Of a stretch of DNA of 64,000 nt, positions 47,201 through 58,266 are shown piece after piece. The stretch is from Pilatotrama ljubarskyi. Taxonomy: Eukaryota > Basidiomycota > Agaricomycetes > Polyporales > Polyporaceae. The stretch is from the NCBI GenBank assembly GCA_022385805.1, contig MU277685.1:186001-250000 (forward strand). The letters are read 5' to 3'. The notes under the pieces are model-generated. The model saw only the letters and a list, made by a program, of their open reading frames with translations. It was not told the DNA's origin and did not search any database. Numbering within the stretch: position 1 is the stretch's first letter; every line of letters starts with the position of its first letter. The position numbers were made by a program, and so were the translations under genes.

Positions 47201-47671
47201 GGGATGTGGTGTAGCTGCGCTCAGTAAGCGAAGTCAATAAGCGACCACGGACGAGAGTACGTCAGAGGTACACACCCAGACGGGAACTGTGTCATGCAAC
47301 GCATAGACGTGATACTTGTCTTCTCCTCCACGATGTGCTTTGGAGACCCACGTAGTCTGCAGCTCTTCGAGTGCGCGCCGCTTGGTAGTTGCATCCTTCT
47401 TCGAGAGCAAACGGAGTACGACCAAAAGCTCCGGGGGCAGCTTCTGCGCGAGGCCGAGCGTGTCGAGTGGATCTGGCTGAACAGGCGCAGGCTTCACAGG
47501 CGGGATGTAGACTTTCTTGCGAGGCTCCTTCTTGCTCTTCTTGTCCTTTCCCTTGGCCTTCTTCTCCTTGGGCTCTTGAGGCTCTTCTGGCGCACCCTGA
47601 CCGGCGGCAGCCTTCCGTGCGTGCTTCTTGCGAGTGGCCGAAGTCGCTGACGACTTTCCCTTAGGCGGCAT
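41289..47671 (-). CDS. LTN1: Listerin / Ltn1 E3 ubiquitin ligase of ribosome-associated quality control
   Basis: Ubiquitinates nascent chains stalled on 60S subunits. A large multi-exon gene from [20 protein letters not shown] (47,671) to [16 protein letters not shown] (41,291-41,289). The N-terminus is strongly basic ([18 protein letters not shown]) and precedes the conserved segment [31 protein letters not shown]. The middle is a long HEAT/ARM-like helical solenoid. The C-terminal RING is assembled over three exons: AECAICYS, then [19 protein letters not shown], then [16 protein letters not shown], giving the Cys/His order of the listerin variant RING. I did not fix every internal junction. 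A 17-bp perfect palindromic arm pair carrying two CACGTG boxes lies 126-172 bp upstream of the start. Confidence 0.92.
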
Positions 47672-47796
47672 GGTCTACAGCAGAGAGACAAACAGCGAAG
47701 AGCAGAGGAGATGCATTAAGCAAGCGGTCGAAAGAGGTCAAGTACGTCTGCGGTGCGCGTTCGCGGTTCCCCCGAGTCAATGACGAAGTGGCGATC

Positions 47797-47843
47797 CGTG
47801 GTCACGTGCAGATCGTCGACTTCATCATCTGCACGTGACCACG
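47797..47843. promoter_or_regulatory. 17-bp perfect inverted repeat with paired CACGTG boxes upstream of listerin
   Basis: Arms at 47,797-47,813 (CGTGGTCACGTGCAGAT) and 47,827-47,843 are exact reverse complements separated by 13 nt. Each arm contains CACGTG (47,803-47,808 and 47,832-47,837), the E-box core bound by bHLH factors. It sits about 130-170 bp upstream of the listerin start codon and about 100 bp past the end of the next gene. A regulatory role is inferred from position and symmetry; it could also be a hairpin in a transcript end. Confidence 0.45.
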
Positions 47844-47940
47844 ACCTTCGCGTCCGCGCTCAGGGTAGATCATAGGAAGGGTGTAGGAAGGTGTACAGGA
47901 CAGGAAAATACTGCTGATATACATAGGATAAATGTTCCTG

Positions 47941-48470
47941 TTACTTTGAATCCATGGCCGCGAGCTGATCCACCAAATCCTCCATGACCGACTTCGTCCG
48001 TTTGTGTGCACCGTCACCCTCAGACTGCGAAGGTGGCTCTCCAGAGGTCCCAGAATCGCCCGGAACGCCAGAAAGCCGCTTCGTAGGTACCAGTGGCGTC
48101 GCCTTGGGTTCGAAGCCCGGAGCGATCCTTCGCAGAGCTTCCCGTTTGCGGCGCTCTTTCTCCTCTTCACGCGCCTTGAGGTAGGCTTCGCGGCGTGCTG
48201 CATGCGCTGCGAGCGTCGATCGTCGAGACGCTTCCAGCGTGAGGACGTGCGGCTCAAGCGTGAATGGGTACACGAACTACAAAGATACGTAGGTGAACAA
48301 GGAGCTGATCCCGATGAACATGCGACTCACGTAGGCGGTCACGCTATCCGGTAATGGATGAATATCAGGAGGCAATTCGATCTAGAGGGGGATCTTAGTA
48401 GCTGCTCAACGAGACAAGAACTCGTTTATGGACATACGGGTCGAGGTACACGGAGACTAGGTGACTTGAT
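47941..48470 (-). CDS. Small hypothetical protein, charged and helical
   Basis: The clear part starts ELPPDIHPLPDSVTAY, crosses an intron, and continues FVYPFTLEPHVLTLEASRR, then an Ala/Glu/Arg-rich helix (AHAARREAYLKAREEEKERR), IAPGFEPKATPLVPTKR and a C-terminal SVMEDLVDQLAAMDSK-stop at 47,941. An upstream intron has a good donor (GTATGTCC), a branch-like CTAAG and acceptor CTCTAG, which puts the start in an exon upstream of about 48,440. I could not settle the ATG, so the given end is approximate. This pattern (PPDIHPLP, then YPFTLEPH) is one I recall from uncharacterised fungal proteins. Function unknown. It lies in tandem with listerin, 270 bp upstream of its start. Confidence 0.6.
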
Positions 48471-48499
48471 GAGGGGTACATGCGCTGCCGGGGCGTACT

Positions 48500-49054
48500 G
48501 CGATTGTGCTGCGCATGCAAGAACGTTCAGCGAAGCGTAAGAAGAGCAGTATACTCCCGCATTACATTGGCCGTTCATGGTCGGTATGTGTGAGCAGCAA
48601 ACCGGAAGTCTGAAGAACAGCCGCGGGAGTGTGTGTGTGGGGGGGGGGGCAATTTCAAGTTCGAGGTTGAGAGTCGAGGCGACTGCCTGAGGCTGCGTAC
48701 AGCGTCCTTCCACTTCTACGGGAGCAAACAGATAGATTCGGTAGATCTGGCCAAATAGTCGTGAATGAGGCACCCAGATGGTGCCAAAGGCCCATGTCCA
48801 CGATGGATATGGAGGATGGGAAGCCGATGGACTTGACTTCGCGCCCAGAGTGGTCGCCTCGGCTATCGGCCCGTGTAGGTTCGCGTGCATCTCGTTGCTT
48901 CGCACAATCCTCAGCCTCGTCCCTTTGTCGACTGCTTGTCCGTCCTCATTTCAGCATCATATCTGTTCCCCTTGCAACACACTCAGATCCATAGATACAG
49001 AAGGGCTGCAATAAGAGCAAAAGTAGTCCGCAGGAGCGATCCATCCAGCCCGAC
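48500..49054. other. Intergenic between divergent genes
   Basis: It holds a TG-repeat running into a ten-base G run at about 48,632-48,650, and no supported gene. It probably serves as the shared upstream region of the minus-strand hypothetical and the plus-strand coiled-coil gene. Confidence 0.4.
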
Positions 49055-51473
49055 ATGTCGATGCGAGAACACATCCCCGCCCGCAAGAACTTCGCAGCGG
49101 ACAAAAGGTGTCATGTACGTCTTGCAGCTAGCCTATATGCAGTGCGCCAGATCTCCAGGAGACGTGTTGAGCCAAATGAATAGTGGTTCGACGACAATGG
49201 GAGGCCGTACAAGCGGCTAGACGGCGGGCTAGGCTGTCCACGGAGAGACAGGTGCTACTTTGCGCATCCCACAGAGATCGAAATATGGAGGAATGCTCGA
49301 GCCGGCGGAGAGCCTCCTTTGCATCATCTGACGGACGACGAATACCGTTTGATTGTGGGCCGCAATCGCTCACCCGGAGCCCCGCGAGGTTACCCTCCCA
49401 GGGCCCCTCCCCGCCCGCGCTCAGTGAGTCCTGGGCGCAGACGTTCTCCTCTGCGCCGACCGAGCCGCGAGCGCGAACCGCCCCCTCTGGCCTCGAGGAT
49501 CCGCGGCCGTTCAGCAAGTCGGGAACGCGAGGCACGGCGACTCGCCCCGCGTGATGAGAGGTCGCGGTCTCCTGGCCGCGCCCGCATGCATCGCACTACC
49601 CCTCCCCCTCCTCGTGGTCCGCGCATGTCAGTAGGTGGGATGCCACCGGAAGGTCCTCGAGCGGCCATGGGAGCGCACAGGAGTCCTGTCATTTTCCCCA
49701 AGGTGGAGCCGGACGTCGCCATGAGGGATGCGATGCGAGCAGGGTATGCAAGAGAGGATAGCGTTGCGAGTTCACATCATCACGCGCAGCAGCATACTCC
49801 TTCAGGGCCTCCTCTGACTCCTGCTGGACCGTCCACCACCGCAACAGCACCGGCACGGACACGAGTCACTGCACCCACTAATGCTCCTCTAGTGCCGACT
49901 CCGGCGCCCTCTTCCGGGTCAGCTCCTGCGCAACCTGATGCAATCAAAGACCTACTGGAATCTTCGACACTACAGTGGCAACAAATATCGACCGCCGTCG
50001 CTGCTGCTTCGTCCGTAACGCCCGCGAAAGCGAAGATATCTACGCCCACTAGTGCGTCAAGTGAACCGCTGGTGGAGGACAGAGCAAAGATCTGGTCGAA
50101 ACGTATCGAGTGAGTGTACATTCATCAATAACCTGTTCGATGAGCTGGATGCCCGTCGCTCGTCAGATTGTTGGCCTCCGCTACTCGGATTCATAACGAA
50201 TGCCGTTCCATGGAGAATGACGTTCGCGACTACAAACAACTCGTCGAATCCTTCAGCTACCAATCACTACCAGCCGAAGACAGAACCGTCATCGAAGGCC
50301 ATCTGCATACATTACAATCGCAGCTCGCAGAAAAGTCCGAGGAGATGAAAAAGCTATTGACGCAGTTAGCGAACGCAAAATTCTGGCTCACCTACTCGGA
50401 CAAATCGAAGGAGGGCGGCCAAGAGGTCCCGAAGGAGGTCCAGGGTCTGAAGGCATCCGTCTCGCAATTGCAAGTGTTATTTCAAACAGTCGCGACGCGC
50501 TGGGAGCAGGTCGGGAAATCTTTGCAGGGTAACCGACTCTCTGGCATCAGCAACCATTCTGTGAACATACCCGGGTCGTCCCAAGGCGTAGGCCAATCGA
50601 ATGCACTTATCGCGGAAGCTATCATGCCTAAGGAACTCGATAAAATCCGCAATGCCATCACTTCCTTCGAAGAGCGTTTGGCATCCCTGGAGAATAAGAC
50701 GGCGCACAGCAACGATATCATGCCGGAGGAGTTTGACGCGATCGTCGCCGAGAACGTTCAGGCCCTCATGCTTGCAGCCACGGGCACTGTCCAGGCAGCA
50801 CCACCCCCACCGCGCACGGCGAACACGCTGACGGCGAATCAGCTCAAAATGTTGGAGACACTGCAGCAGAACGCCGCGGTGACGGCGCAACAGGTCCAGC
50901 AACTTTCCCAGAAGGTGACGGAGATGGCGGGGGAGAACGAGCTCCTTCAGGGCGAGAACATGTCGTTACGGGCGGAGAACGCGCAGCTCAGGCAGCAGCT
51001 CGAACAGGTGAGTCCACTCGACTGCTTGCCGTCCGTTAACGCTTACGCGTGCTTCTCAGTCTATGGTCGTTCAGCTGCCTTCCGGCAGCGACTCCGCGAA
51101 ATTGGACCAGATGCAAACCGAAATGCGCGCGTTGAACGCCGCCGTCGTGGCTTACTTGGCGCAGCGTCCATCCTCCACACCATCTCTGCCTTCCGCCGAC
51201 GCGCTGACGGAGCAAATCGTACCGCAAATTATGGCGTCGCTTCCGAGAGTACTCGTTCCTGAGCTGCAGGGCTTGCGCGACCAAGTCCAGGAGATCCTAC
51301 GCAGACAACAGGCGGAGTTCCTGAAGGAGCTTTCATCACACATGTCGACCACGCTGCAGCAGTCGGTGGAAGCTATTCGCGGAGTAATGGGCCAGATGCG
51401 ACCCTCGGCAAGTGCAGAGGCTTCCGGATCGCCCTCAAGTACGAATGGCGTTGGAGACGCGACATCGACGTAG
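49055..51473 (+). CDS. Coiled-coil protein with Arg/Ser-rich N-terminal region
   Basis: I start at MSMREHIPARKNFAADK (49,055). After two short introns the frame reads WFDDNGRPCYFAHPTEIEIW, which resembles the C-terminal part of a WW-type fold, though the first Trp is closer to the second than usual. HHLTDDEYRLIVGRNRSPG opens an Arg/Ser/Pro-rich stretch (RSVSPGRRRSPLRRPSRERE) typical of SR-like nuclear proteins, then a Pro/Ala/Thr-rich linker. After an intron near 50,110 comes a long helical region: ENDVRDYKQLVESFSYQSL, EGHLHTLQSQLAEKSEEMKK, VQQLSQKVTEMAGENELLQ, ENMSLRAENAQLRQQLEQ, and after another intron QMQTEMRALNAAVVAYL and a final helix. The stop is at 51,473. I cannot name the family. 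The N-terminal splicing rests on frame continuity alone. Confidence 0.65.
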
Positions 51474-51845
51474 GCGTGAGCAATGTTGTTTTCTGTAGTC
51501 CAAGTATTGATACCGTCGATCTTTCGGCCTGTTATGCTATGTATGAGGTTCCCTGGTATAGAACTGGAGGTGATAGAGAAGGCGTTATTCGCACGTCCTG
51601 TATACCGTACGTTCAACACATTTCGCAGACTCATCCGCGTCTGCGTACCAGCGATCATGTCATGAAAGTCGGCATCGAGCGTGAAGGTGCGGTCGAAGGA
51701 CTCCATTCACACCCATATGAATACAATTTTGAGAGGTCTGTCGCATATGCATGGAGCGTGCATACTACATAGTGCGCTGGAGGTAGATAGCGGCGGCGAG
51801 GCTACGGAAAGCAGAGAGAAGGGAGGCGAGATCATGCAGAGACGA
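51474..51845. other. Intergenic between convergent genes
   Basis: 372 bp between the coiled-coil gene and the eL42 stop codon. Short overlapping frames without motif; probably the two 3' untranslated regions. Confidence 0.5.
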
Positions 51846-52520
51846 TTACTAGATAGGAATGGTCAAGGTGAGCAGGAGACCGGCAGATTGTGAGGAAAAC
51901 ACGCACGAATTGGAGCGCAGCACCCTTCGTCTTCTTCTCACCACCGAGCTCGAAGCTATATCGAACGTCACTAGATGCCCACGACGTGGATATACGACAG
52001 GAACGTACTGTTTGCAGCGCTTGAGGGCGAGCTGCATCTTGTACTTGCACACCGTGCACTCCAGCCGAAGCACGACCTTCTTGGTCGTCTTGGCCTAATA
52101 ATTTGCCAACTACAGTCAACATCCATATTCCCAACGGCTCCGAACTGTGAATGCACCTTCTTGTGGAAGACGGGCTTGGTCTGACCACCGTAACCCGACT
52201 GCTTACGGTCGTAACGACGCTTTCCCTGCGCGGCCAACGAATCCTTCCCCTTCTTGTACTGCGTCACCTTGTGGGGGCTGGATAACAGCGCATTCGTTCA
52301 AAAACCGTCTTACTACAGTGAAGAAGAGGGGTACGTACGTGTGCTTCCTGCACTGCTTACCCTTGCAGTCTGCATAACAACATCAATACCTCCACCATAC
52401 GAGCCTCTCTCGCAAGCAAACTCACAGGTCCTGCGCGTCCTATGCAGCGGAGAATCATACGGTCAGAACCATTGCATGCCCGGGGACATGATCAGAGACG
52501 TACTTGGGGATGTTGACCAT
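51846..52520 (-). CDS. RPL42: 60S ribosomal protein eL42 (L44/L36a)
   Basis: Large-subunit protein near the E site. Seven exons by hand: 52520-52504, 52439-52426, 52369-52339, 52277-52157, 52094-52009, 51955-51907 and 51848-51846, giving exactly 106 aa, the expected length. The sequence opens [20 protein letters not shown], contains [19 protein letters not shown] and [19 protein letters not shown], and ends [10 protein letters not shown]. The zinc-binding cysteines are present (CKGKQC and CTVC). Residue 56 is Pro (in QTKPVF), the state associated in other fungi with cycloheximide sensitivity. Gene structure is extreme: a 17-nt first coding exon, a 14-nt second exon, and a last exon that supplies only the TAA stop codon. 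Confidence 0.96.
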
Positions 52521-53009
52521 GGCGTAAGTGTCGGCGGCGGCGTTGGCTGGCTAGAATTTGGCGTACGGTGTGCTGAGTACTGCACCTCCGACGGAAACGG
52601 CAAGCAGTTACTAACTCTAGGTTCAAACTCAGATTCAGCCACCGAGGAATCGGCGAGGATCCGCATTATCTCGCGTGCTGCACGTGACCTTCTCTCAGCG
52701 CTAACAAGTCCCGAGCCTCCAGAGTCCAACGCCAGCGGCGACGTGAAGTGTCGCCCGTCGCCCAGGCATTGTGCTAGAGCCAATGAGATCAAGATGCAAT
52801 AGCTCTACAAGTCGTATCCTTTCGAGGTATACATATGTAACATAGTGGTCGTGGGCATGGTCGTCATTAGGAATATACAGATGGAGCACCTATAAGCAGC
52901 CAGTCCCGAAGAAAATAGAGCGATGCAGACACAGCAAGAATAGGATAGCAATGATACAGCACACGTCATAAGGAGATGTGAGAGATGGTGGAAAGGCATG
53001 AAGGGCCCG
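52521..53009. other. Intergenic between eL42 and PDS5, no supported gene
   Basis: A 109-aa minus frame at 52,463-52,792 overlaps the eL42 start region and has no recognisable feature. This is probably the eL42 promoter and the PDS5 3' flank. Confidence 0.45.
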
Positions 53010-56000
53010 TCAGTCGTCAGAGGCCGCGGCTTTAGCTTGTCGTTTTGCGGCGCGTTTGGCCTGCTTCTTGGCTTGCGCCTATCGCGAAGGATTAGATCGG
53101 TGCGAGTCTCAACAATCTAGGAATAGGACATACCCTTGTCCTTCTCTTTCCCTCCTTCCCCTCGCCTTCCTCTTCATGTTCCTCTTCTGATGATGCCCCG
53201 GAATCCTCCGGCTGCTTGATTGGCGATGTCGGCCTCTCTCCCTCATCATCCTCGTCCTCGGACTGTGAATGCTGAGATTCCTCGTCGTCGGATTCCTCCA
53301 TCTTCCGCTTCTTGGGAGGCCGCCCACGCCTGTACCGAACTGTGAATACGGTGCCTAAGATATCTCGAAATAGGACGCACTTCGCTGATCCGTTCGTCTT
53401 TGGCGCGCTCTTCCGCTTCACTGTCGGCTTGCGTGGCGCGCGAGGTTTGTCCTGCTGCAAATAAGTTCAAGATTGGCTTAGAAGGCAATCCATCGACGTT
53501 GGCTGGTCACTGACCTTCGCTTCCTGCGCTTGCCTAGACTGCTTCTCTGCAAGCCAAGTCAACGCTTCTTCCGGGAGGTACACTGTCTTGAGAATCTATA
53601 TGGCAGCCAATCCCCGTCAGTGACGGATTCTGAAGAGACTGTTGACTGCAACAAACCTCGTTTGCCGCCTCAGCGCTAGGTAAGGGTCGTAAGATATCCC
53701 CGGGCAAGCGGACCTTGCCAGGGAACGTCTCAAGATTCCATGAGTGCGCCTTTGCGTGGCCCTTGATCAGATGTTGTGCCAGTTCGGCGCAAGCGTACAG
53801 GTTCTAGGAATATCCTGGGATGAACGAAGTGTTTGCCCCGGATTTGGGAGAACGTACCTCGCTGTAGACGTGCGACTCTGCATCACGTACAGTCTTGGCC
53901 TTAAGCGCGAGGTGGTAGAGCAATGACACGTTCTCGTTCGAGGCGACAAGGTCCAGATAGAATTGGATGTACCTGCTGATCGTTAGCAACTGTTCATGCT
54001 CGGCCGGGGAGTACACGTACTTGGCAATGTCTGGGAGGTATTCGTGCTCGACCTTGAAGTCGGGGTGATGTGCTAGGAGATGGAGCAACCGAATGAAGGT
54101 GTACTCGAAGCGAACCAGTCGCATGGCTACAGGTAATCCGCTGTCACTGTCACGCACTCAATCAATGGCACTACCGGACGCACCCTTCGGCATAGCTCGC
54201 AATGCAAACACGACATATGCTTGAGCCTGCAGACAATGCACATGAGCTTGCGGAGATCAAGCGTGGTCCGCCTAAGCCTTGCCTTGCTCTTAACGTCCGC
54301 TTCGGGATCGTGGACCGACAGGAACGGTATGATGTTGTACTGCACAGGTAGTTTGCCCTTCGACAAGAGAGCAACTAGCTTGTCCAAGAACGTCATTCGC
54401 ACTTGATAGACCGGATCCTACGCCCGCGTTCCCATCAGTCCCTCAAACACCCACCTTCAGGTGCAACGAACCGACATACCTGAATCGTGAGGGCGATCGA
54501 GACAAAGTACTTTGCTACCTCCTGCGCATATATCTGCACTGTGGCTAAATGGAGCAGAGACGTCGCCGCCTGCAGCCTCAGTCGCGACTTCGTCTGTGCG
54601 CTGTCGCGCGCCCCTGCAGAGAACGCGCCCTCGTACTGCAGCACCGTGGAGAACATCCGAATGACCGGTTGGGCGATCTCGAGCGCGGTGTCGGACCCTG
54701 CGTGCGCGAGGCACCGGTTCCGACACACCTTGAGCGCAAGGACTTTTGCGCGCAGCTCAAGAGACATGTTTGCATCCTCGACCCAGTCTTCGTCGGTCTG
54801 CATCTGAAAGGCGCAAGCACGTCAGTGCTGAAGGGGAAGGTAAGGTGTGCGAGAGAACTCACTTCTTCCTCGTCGGCAGGGGACGAAGACGACTTGAGCA
54901 CCTGCTTGACGAGAAACGCTGTGACGACATCGCTCTTCTGCTCGAACGCATCGGGCGCGCGAAGTGCAAGCTGTGCCAGAACCGCGATGTGCGCCACAAG
55001 CTTCTCCGGGTCCTCGTCTCCCAAATTATCCGCTATTGACTACCCCAGATGGTTAGCTCGGAGTACACGGAAAACGCGCCAGTGTACGTACCTCGACCAC
55101 TTGAATGCAGAGCTCCTCGGAGTTGCGCATACACGCGATTAGCCGCGCCGCAAACTTCGCGTGTCTCGGATTCGAGTCCATCACGAAACGCATGATGCGC
55201 TCGACTGTCCGCCTGCTCACGCAACCTATCATTAACACGAGACACGCGCAAAGCGCACCGCCAGAACACGCACTTATCACTCGGCGCAAGCTTTGCGTCC
55301 CACGCGGCCGCCGATGCCAACGCCTGCAAACATGCCTCCACAAGGCGCACATTGCGCTCGTCCGCGATGGCTTTCGAGAACTCGCCGACGTGTGCCTTGT
55401 ACAGTGCCGGACAATGCTTCGACACATATGTCAGCCAGAGCCCCGCCGAGTGAGCCGCGTGCTGTGCGCGGCCCTCGGGCTCGCTCGTCCCAGCCTCACT
55501 GCCGACGAACATTGAGAACGTCTGGCCTAGGGATTGGCTCTGAGTTTGCGAGTACGCAACCGCAGCCGGCTCGAAGCCCTTCTGGACGCGCTTGATGAAG
55601 GTGGGAATGGAGGAGGCGTTGACGAAGTGCAACGTCGCGCGAAGGAGGAAGGTGGTCATGGTGCTAACGATGGCGGACGAGGATTGTTCGACACGTCGGA
55701 GGAACTCGCTCTGTGACAATGGTCAGCATATGAGGGGGGAGGGGAAGGGGCGCGAGCGTACTCGGGCTTTCACGAGGCCCTTGAGGTCGGTCTGGACGTC
55801 CATGCACGTCTTGAGAAGCTTGTACAACCGCCCTTCGTTGAGCTTCGCAAACGCGTGCAAGTCCTCCGCCGCTTTATGCGGGTCCTGGAATTGACCTAGA
55901 TGCAATAAGCAAGGTTCCACCGCCGAATCGTCAGCAGCTTACTGGCTGTCGCCTTCACCGCGGCATTCAGACGTTCTGTGATAGCCTCCTCGTCTTCATC

Positions 56001-58079
56001 GATCACACCGCCCTGGAGGAGGTCACGCTCCGCAACAGTGTAAGCGACAACGGGCGGTGCTCACGTTGTAATCCAGACAAGCGTTCACGAACTTCTCGTA
56101 TAGCGTCGGCCGACTGTGTCGTAGTCAATGCCACGACGGAGACGACATGGCGCGAAGGTCAACCTACCTTCCCTTCAGATTCGAGAAGCTGTAGAGCGTG
56201 TTGATAGAGACCTCGTCGAGGTACCTCATAGTCAGCAGCAACCGATCTGTCCACGAGACCTCGTCGATCTCGCCCCCCTTTGATGAGGAGGATGTAGGCA
56301 GGGAGGGAAGTGGGAGTATATAGTCCGCCAGCGTCTGCTCCGCGACGGCTCTGCATCGATGTCAGCGGTCGTAGCTACCCAGGAGACGGCGATGAGGCAT
56401 ACTTTACTTCGCGGCTTACCGAAGCACTTCGAAGGACCGTCCCTGGTATCCACGCAAACTGCTGAATCGCAGCGGGGTCGTTGTTCTCACTGACCTACCG
56501 TCAGACCTGGACAAGTCCGACAGAGTGGGGATACACCTACATCTCGGGATAGGCAAGGCTATACAATCGTCCTATTGCGTGGAACGCCTCGTTCCGAACG
56601 CTTTGCTGGGGAATTTCATAGGATAAGCTGGAAAGTATAGCTCGCCGGGCAAAGACTGACCTTCTTGTCGAGGCCGCGGCCGGCGATAGCCTTCAGGAGC
56701 TCGACCGAGACGTGATGTAGTGCCGTCTCGTAGTCGATCTGGGTGAAGAGCTTGCACACGGCCGCACGTATCTTCTCATCGGGGTCCAACAACTTCGCAT
56801 CGAGCGCCGCTGGGTCCCAAGCATCAGCGGGTGCGCCCCGACCCACGGTCGCCGCGCTCGCTCACCTTCGGTCTCCTTGCGCACCTCCGGAAGGTTGGTG
56901 ATGATACCCTTCATAGTCTCGATCCACTCCAGCCGCACCGTCACGTTCTTGTCGTTCCTGCGGGCCAGCCACTGCGCCCACGTCGCGGGGTACTTCTGCA
57001 CGAGGTCCAACCCGTGCTTGTCCGCGAACATCTCGCCGAGCGTCTTGGTCGCCATGAGACGGAGCTGAATTTGCTCGACGCGGAGCTCCTCCTCGAGCTG
57101 GGGGACGACGTTGTGGAGGAGAGACGGGCACGCGCGGTTGAGCTGCACGATGAGGCCGTGTGCGGTTTGCACCTCTTCGTACCGCTCCTCGCGCGCCTGG
57201 TCGACGATGATGTCGGTGAAGTACTGGCAGACGTGCCGCTGCAGCTTGTCGGCGGTCGCGTTGCACACCTGGACGGCGAGACGGTATGCGGGCTGGTCCA
57301 TCCTCTGCGGTCATGATGTCAGTAAGGGCATCACTCGAGTGGTCGGTATCGCCGTGGGGAGCACTGTGGTCTCTTGCGTGGGTGATTGTCTGACCTAACC
57401 CAGCCACGATGCCGGCGTGGCGCACCCACCCACCCAGACCATAGCAGAGACTCACCGCGTTCTTGTCCATGAACTGAGCCATAATGATCTCGAGGACCTC
57501 CGAAGGCAGGCTCTGGCACTCGTCTATGAGGGCGATGAGGATGTCGGCCATGAAGAGCTCGATCTTCTTTGCGAGGTCGCGGCGGACGAGACCAAAGAAG
57601 TCGCGGAAGATGTCGACCATGAGGTCGTCGCCGTTGGGGAGGTCGCAGACGAGGACGACGCTCTTGACGGTGGAGAGGGACTCGAGGAGGTGAAAGTACT
57701 CGTTGTAGTAGGGCGAGTCGGGGCCCTTGAGGCCGGTGGTGAGCTGCCGGAAGAAGAACTGGAAGATGTCGCGGAGCTCTGCCTGGGTGTAGGGCGCGTC
57801 GGGGGCGTAGAGACGGAGGAGGTCGGCGAGACAGCAGGCGGCGTAAGCCTTGACGCCGCGGTCCTTGTGGAGGAGGATGGAGGGGTTGATGAGCTCCTTG
57901 CGGACGTGGTTGAGGGAGGGGACGTCGACGTGCTCCTGGTCCATGTCTGCGAGCTCGTGGTGGAGGGCCTTGAGTTTCTTGAGGAGAGCATCTGTCGCGA
58001 GGCCTTTTCCGACGAGTTTGTCGCGGAATCTGAGTTTCGTGGGCGAGGGCTGCCCGTGTGTACGCGTCTGGGCGACCAT
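53010..58079 (-). CDS. PDS5: Sister-chromatid cohesion regulator Pds5
   Basis: HEAT-repeat regulator that binds cohesin on chromatin. Starts MVAQTRTHGQPSPTKLRFRD at 58,079; the first exon runs to 57,456 (208 codons) and ends FMDKNA before a GTGAGT donor. Conserved opening: KGLATDALLKKLKALHHEL, RKELINPSILLHKDRGVKAY, CCLADLLRLYAPDAPYTQAE, SPYYNEYFHLLESLSTVKS. The next exon begins RMDQPAYRLAVQVCNATADK, and the HEAT array continues through many exons (EELRVEQIQLRLMATKTLGE, RNDKNVTVRLEWIETMKGI). The C-terminus is acidic with an AT-hook-like basic patch (RRGRPPKKRKMEESDDEESQ), and ends KQAKRAAKRQAKAAASDD. Internal junctions between 53.5 and 56.9 kb were not all resolved. The first exon plus upstream region is duplicated at 62.45-63.26 kb. 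Confidence 0.93.
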
Positions 58080-58266
58080 GCTCGCGTGTGGCGGACGACC
58101 GAGTGCGAGATTCAGAATATTCAGACTCGGTGAGAGCGCGTCGCGCGTTGTTTGGCCCTGTTTGCCCCGCCCTCTCCGCCACTGTACTGTACTGTACTGT
58201 ACAACGGTGCCAGTGCTGGATTCCCTCCGTCTGCACTCGCTCGCCGCTCTCGCCCGTGCTTCCGCC
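57456..58266. repeat. Inner copy of an 810-bp direct repeat (PDS5 exon 1 plus promoter)
   Basis: This segment recurs in the same orientation at 62,451-63,258, offset 4,992 bp at the upstream end. Comparing line by line I count about ten substitutions and one 3-bp difference, roughly 98-99% identity. It contains the entire first PDS5 exon and the 187 bp upstream of the PDS5 start, including four tandem ACTGT pentamers at 58,181-58,202. Identity stops abruptly within the base composition CTTNCGCC, at the position equivalent to the base before the NAA15 ATG. Confidence 0.93.

Noticed and set aside
48632..48652. TG repeat and ten-base G run as a possible functional element
   Set aside because: Ordinary low-complexity sequence; no partner tract or motif to support a specific role.
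57417..58133. 238-codon plus-strand frame, repeated at 62,328-63,125
   Set aside because: Antisense to the first PDS5 exon and its duplicate; Val/Glu/Asp-rich shadow with no recognisable domain. It appears twice only because the exon is duplicated.
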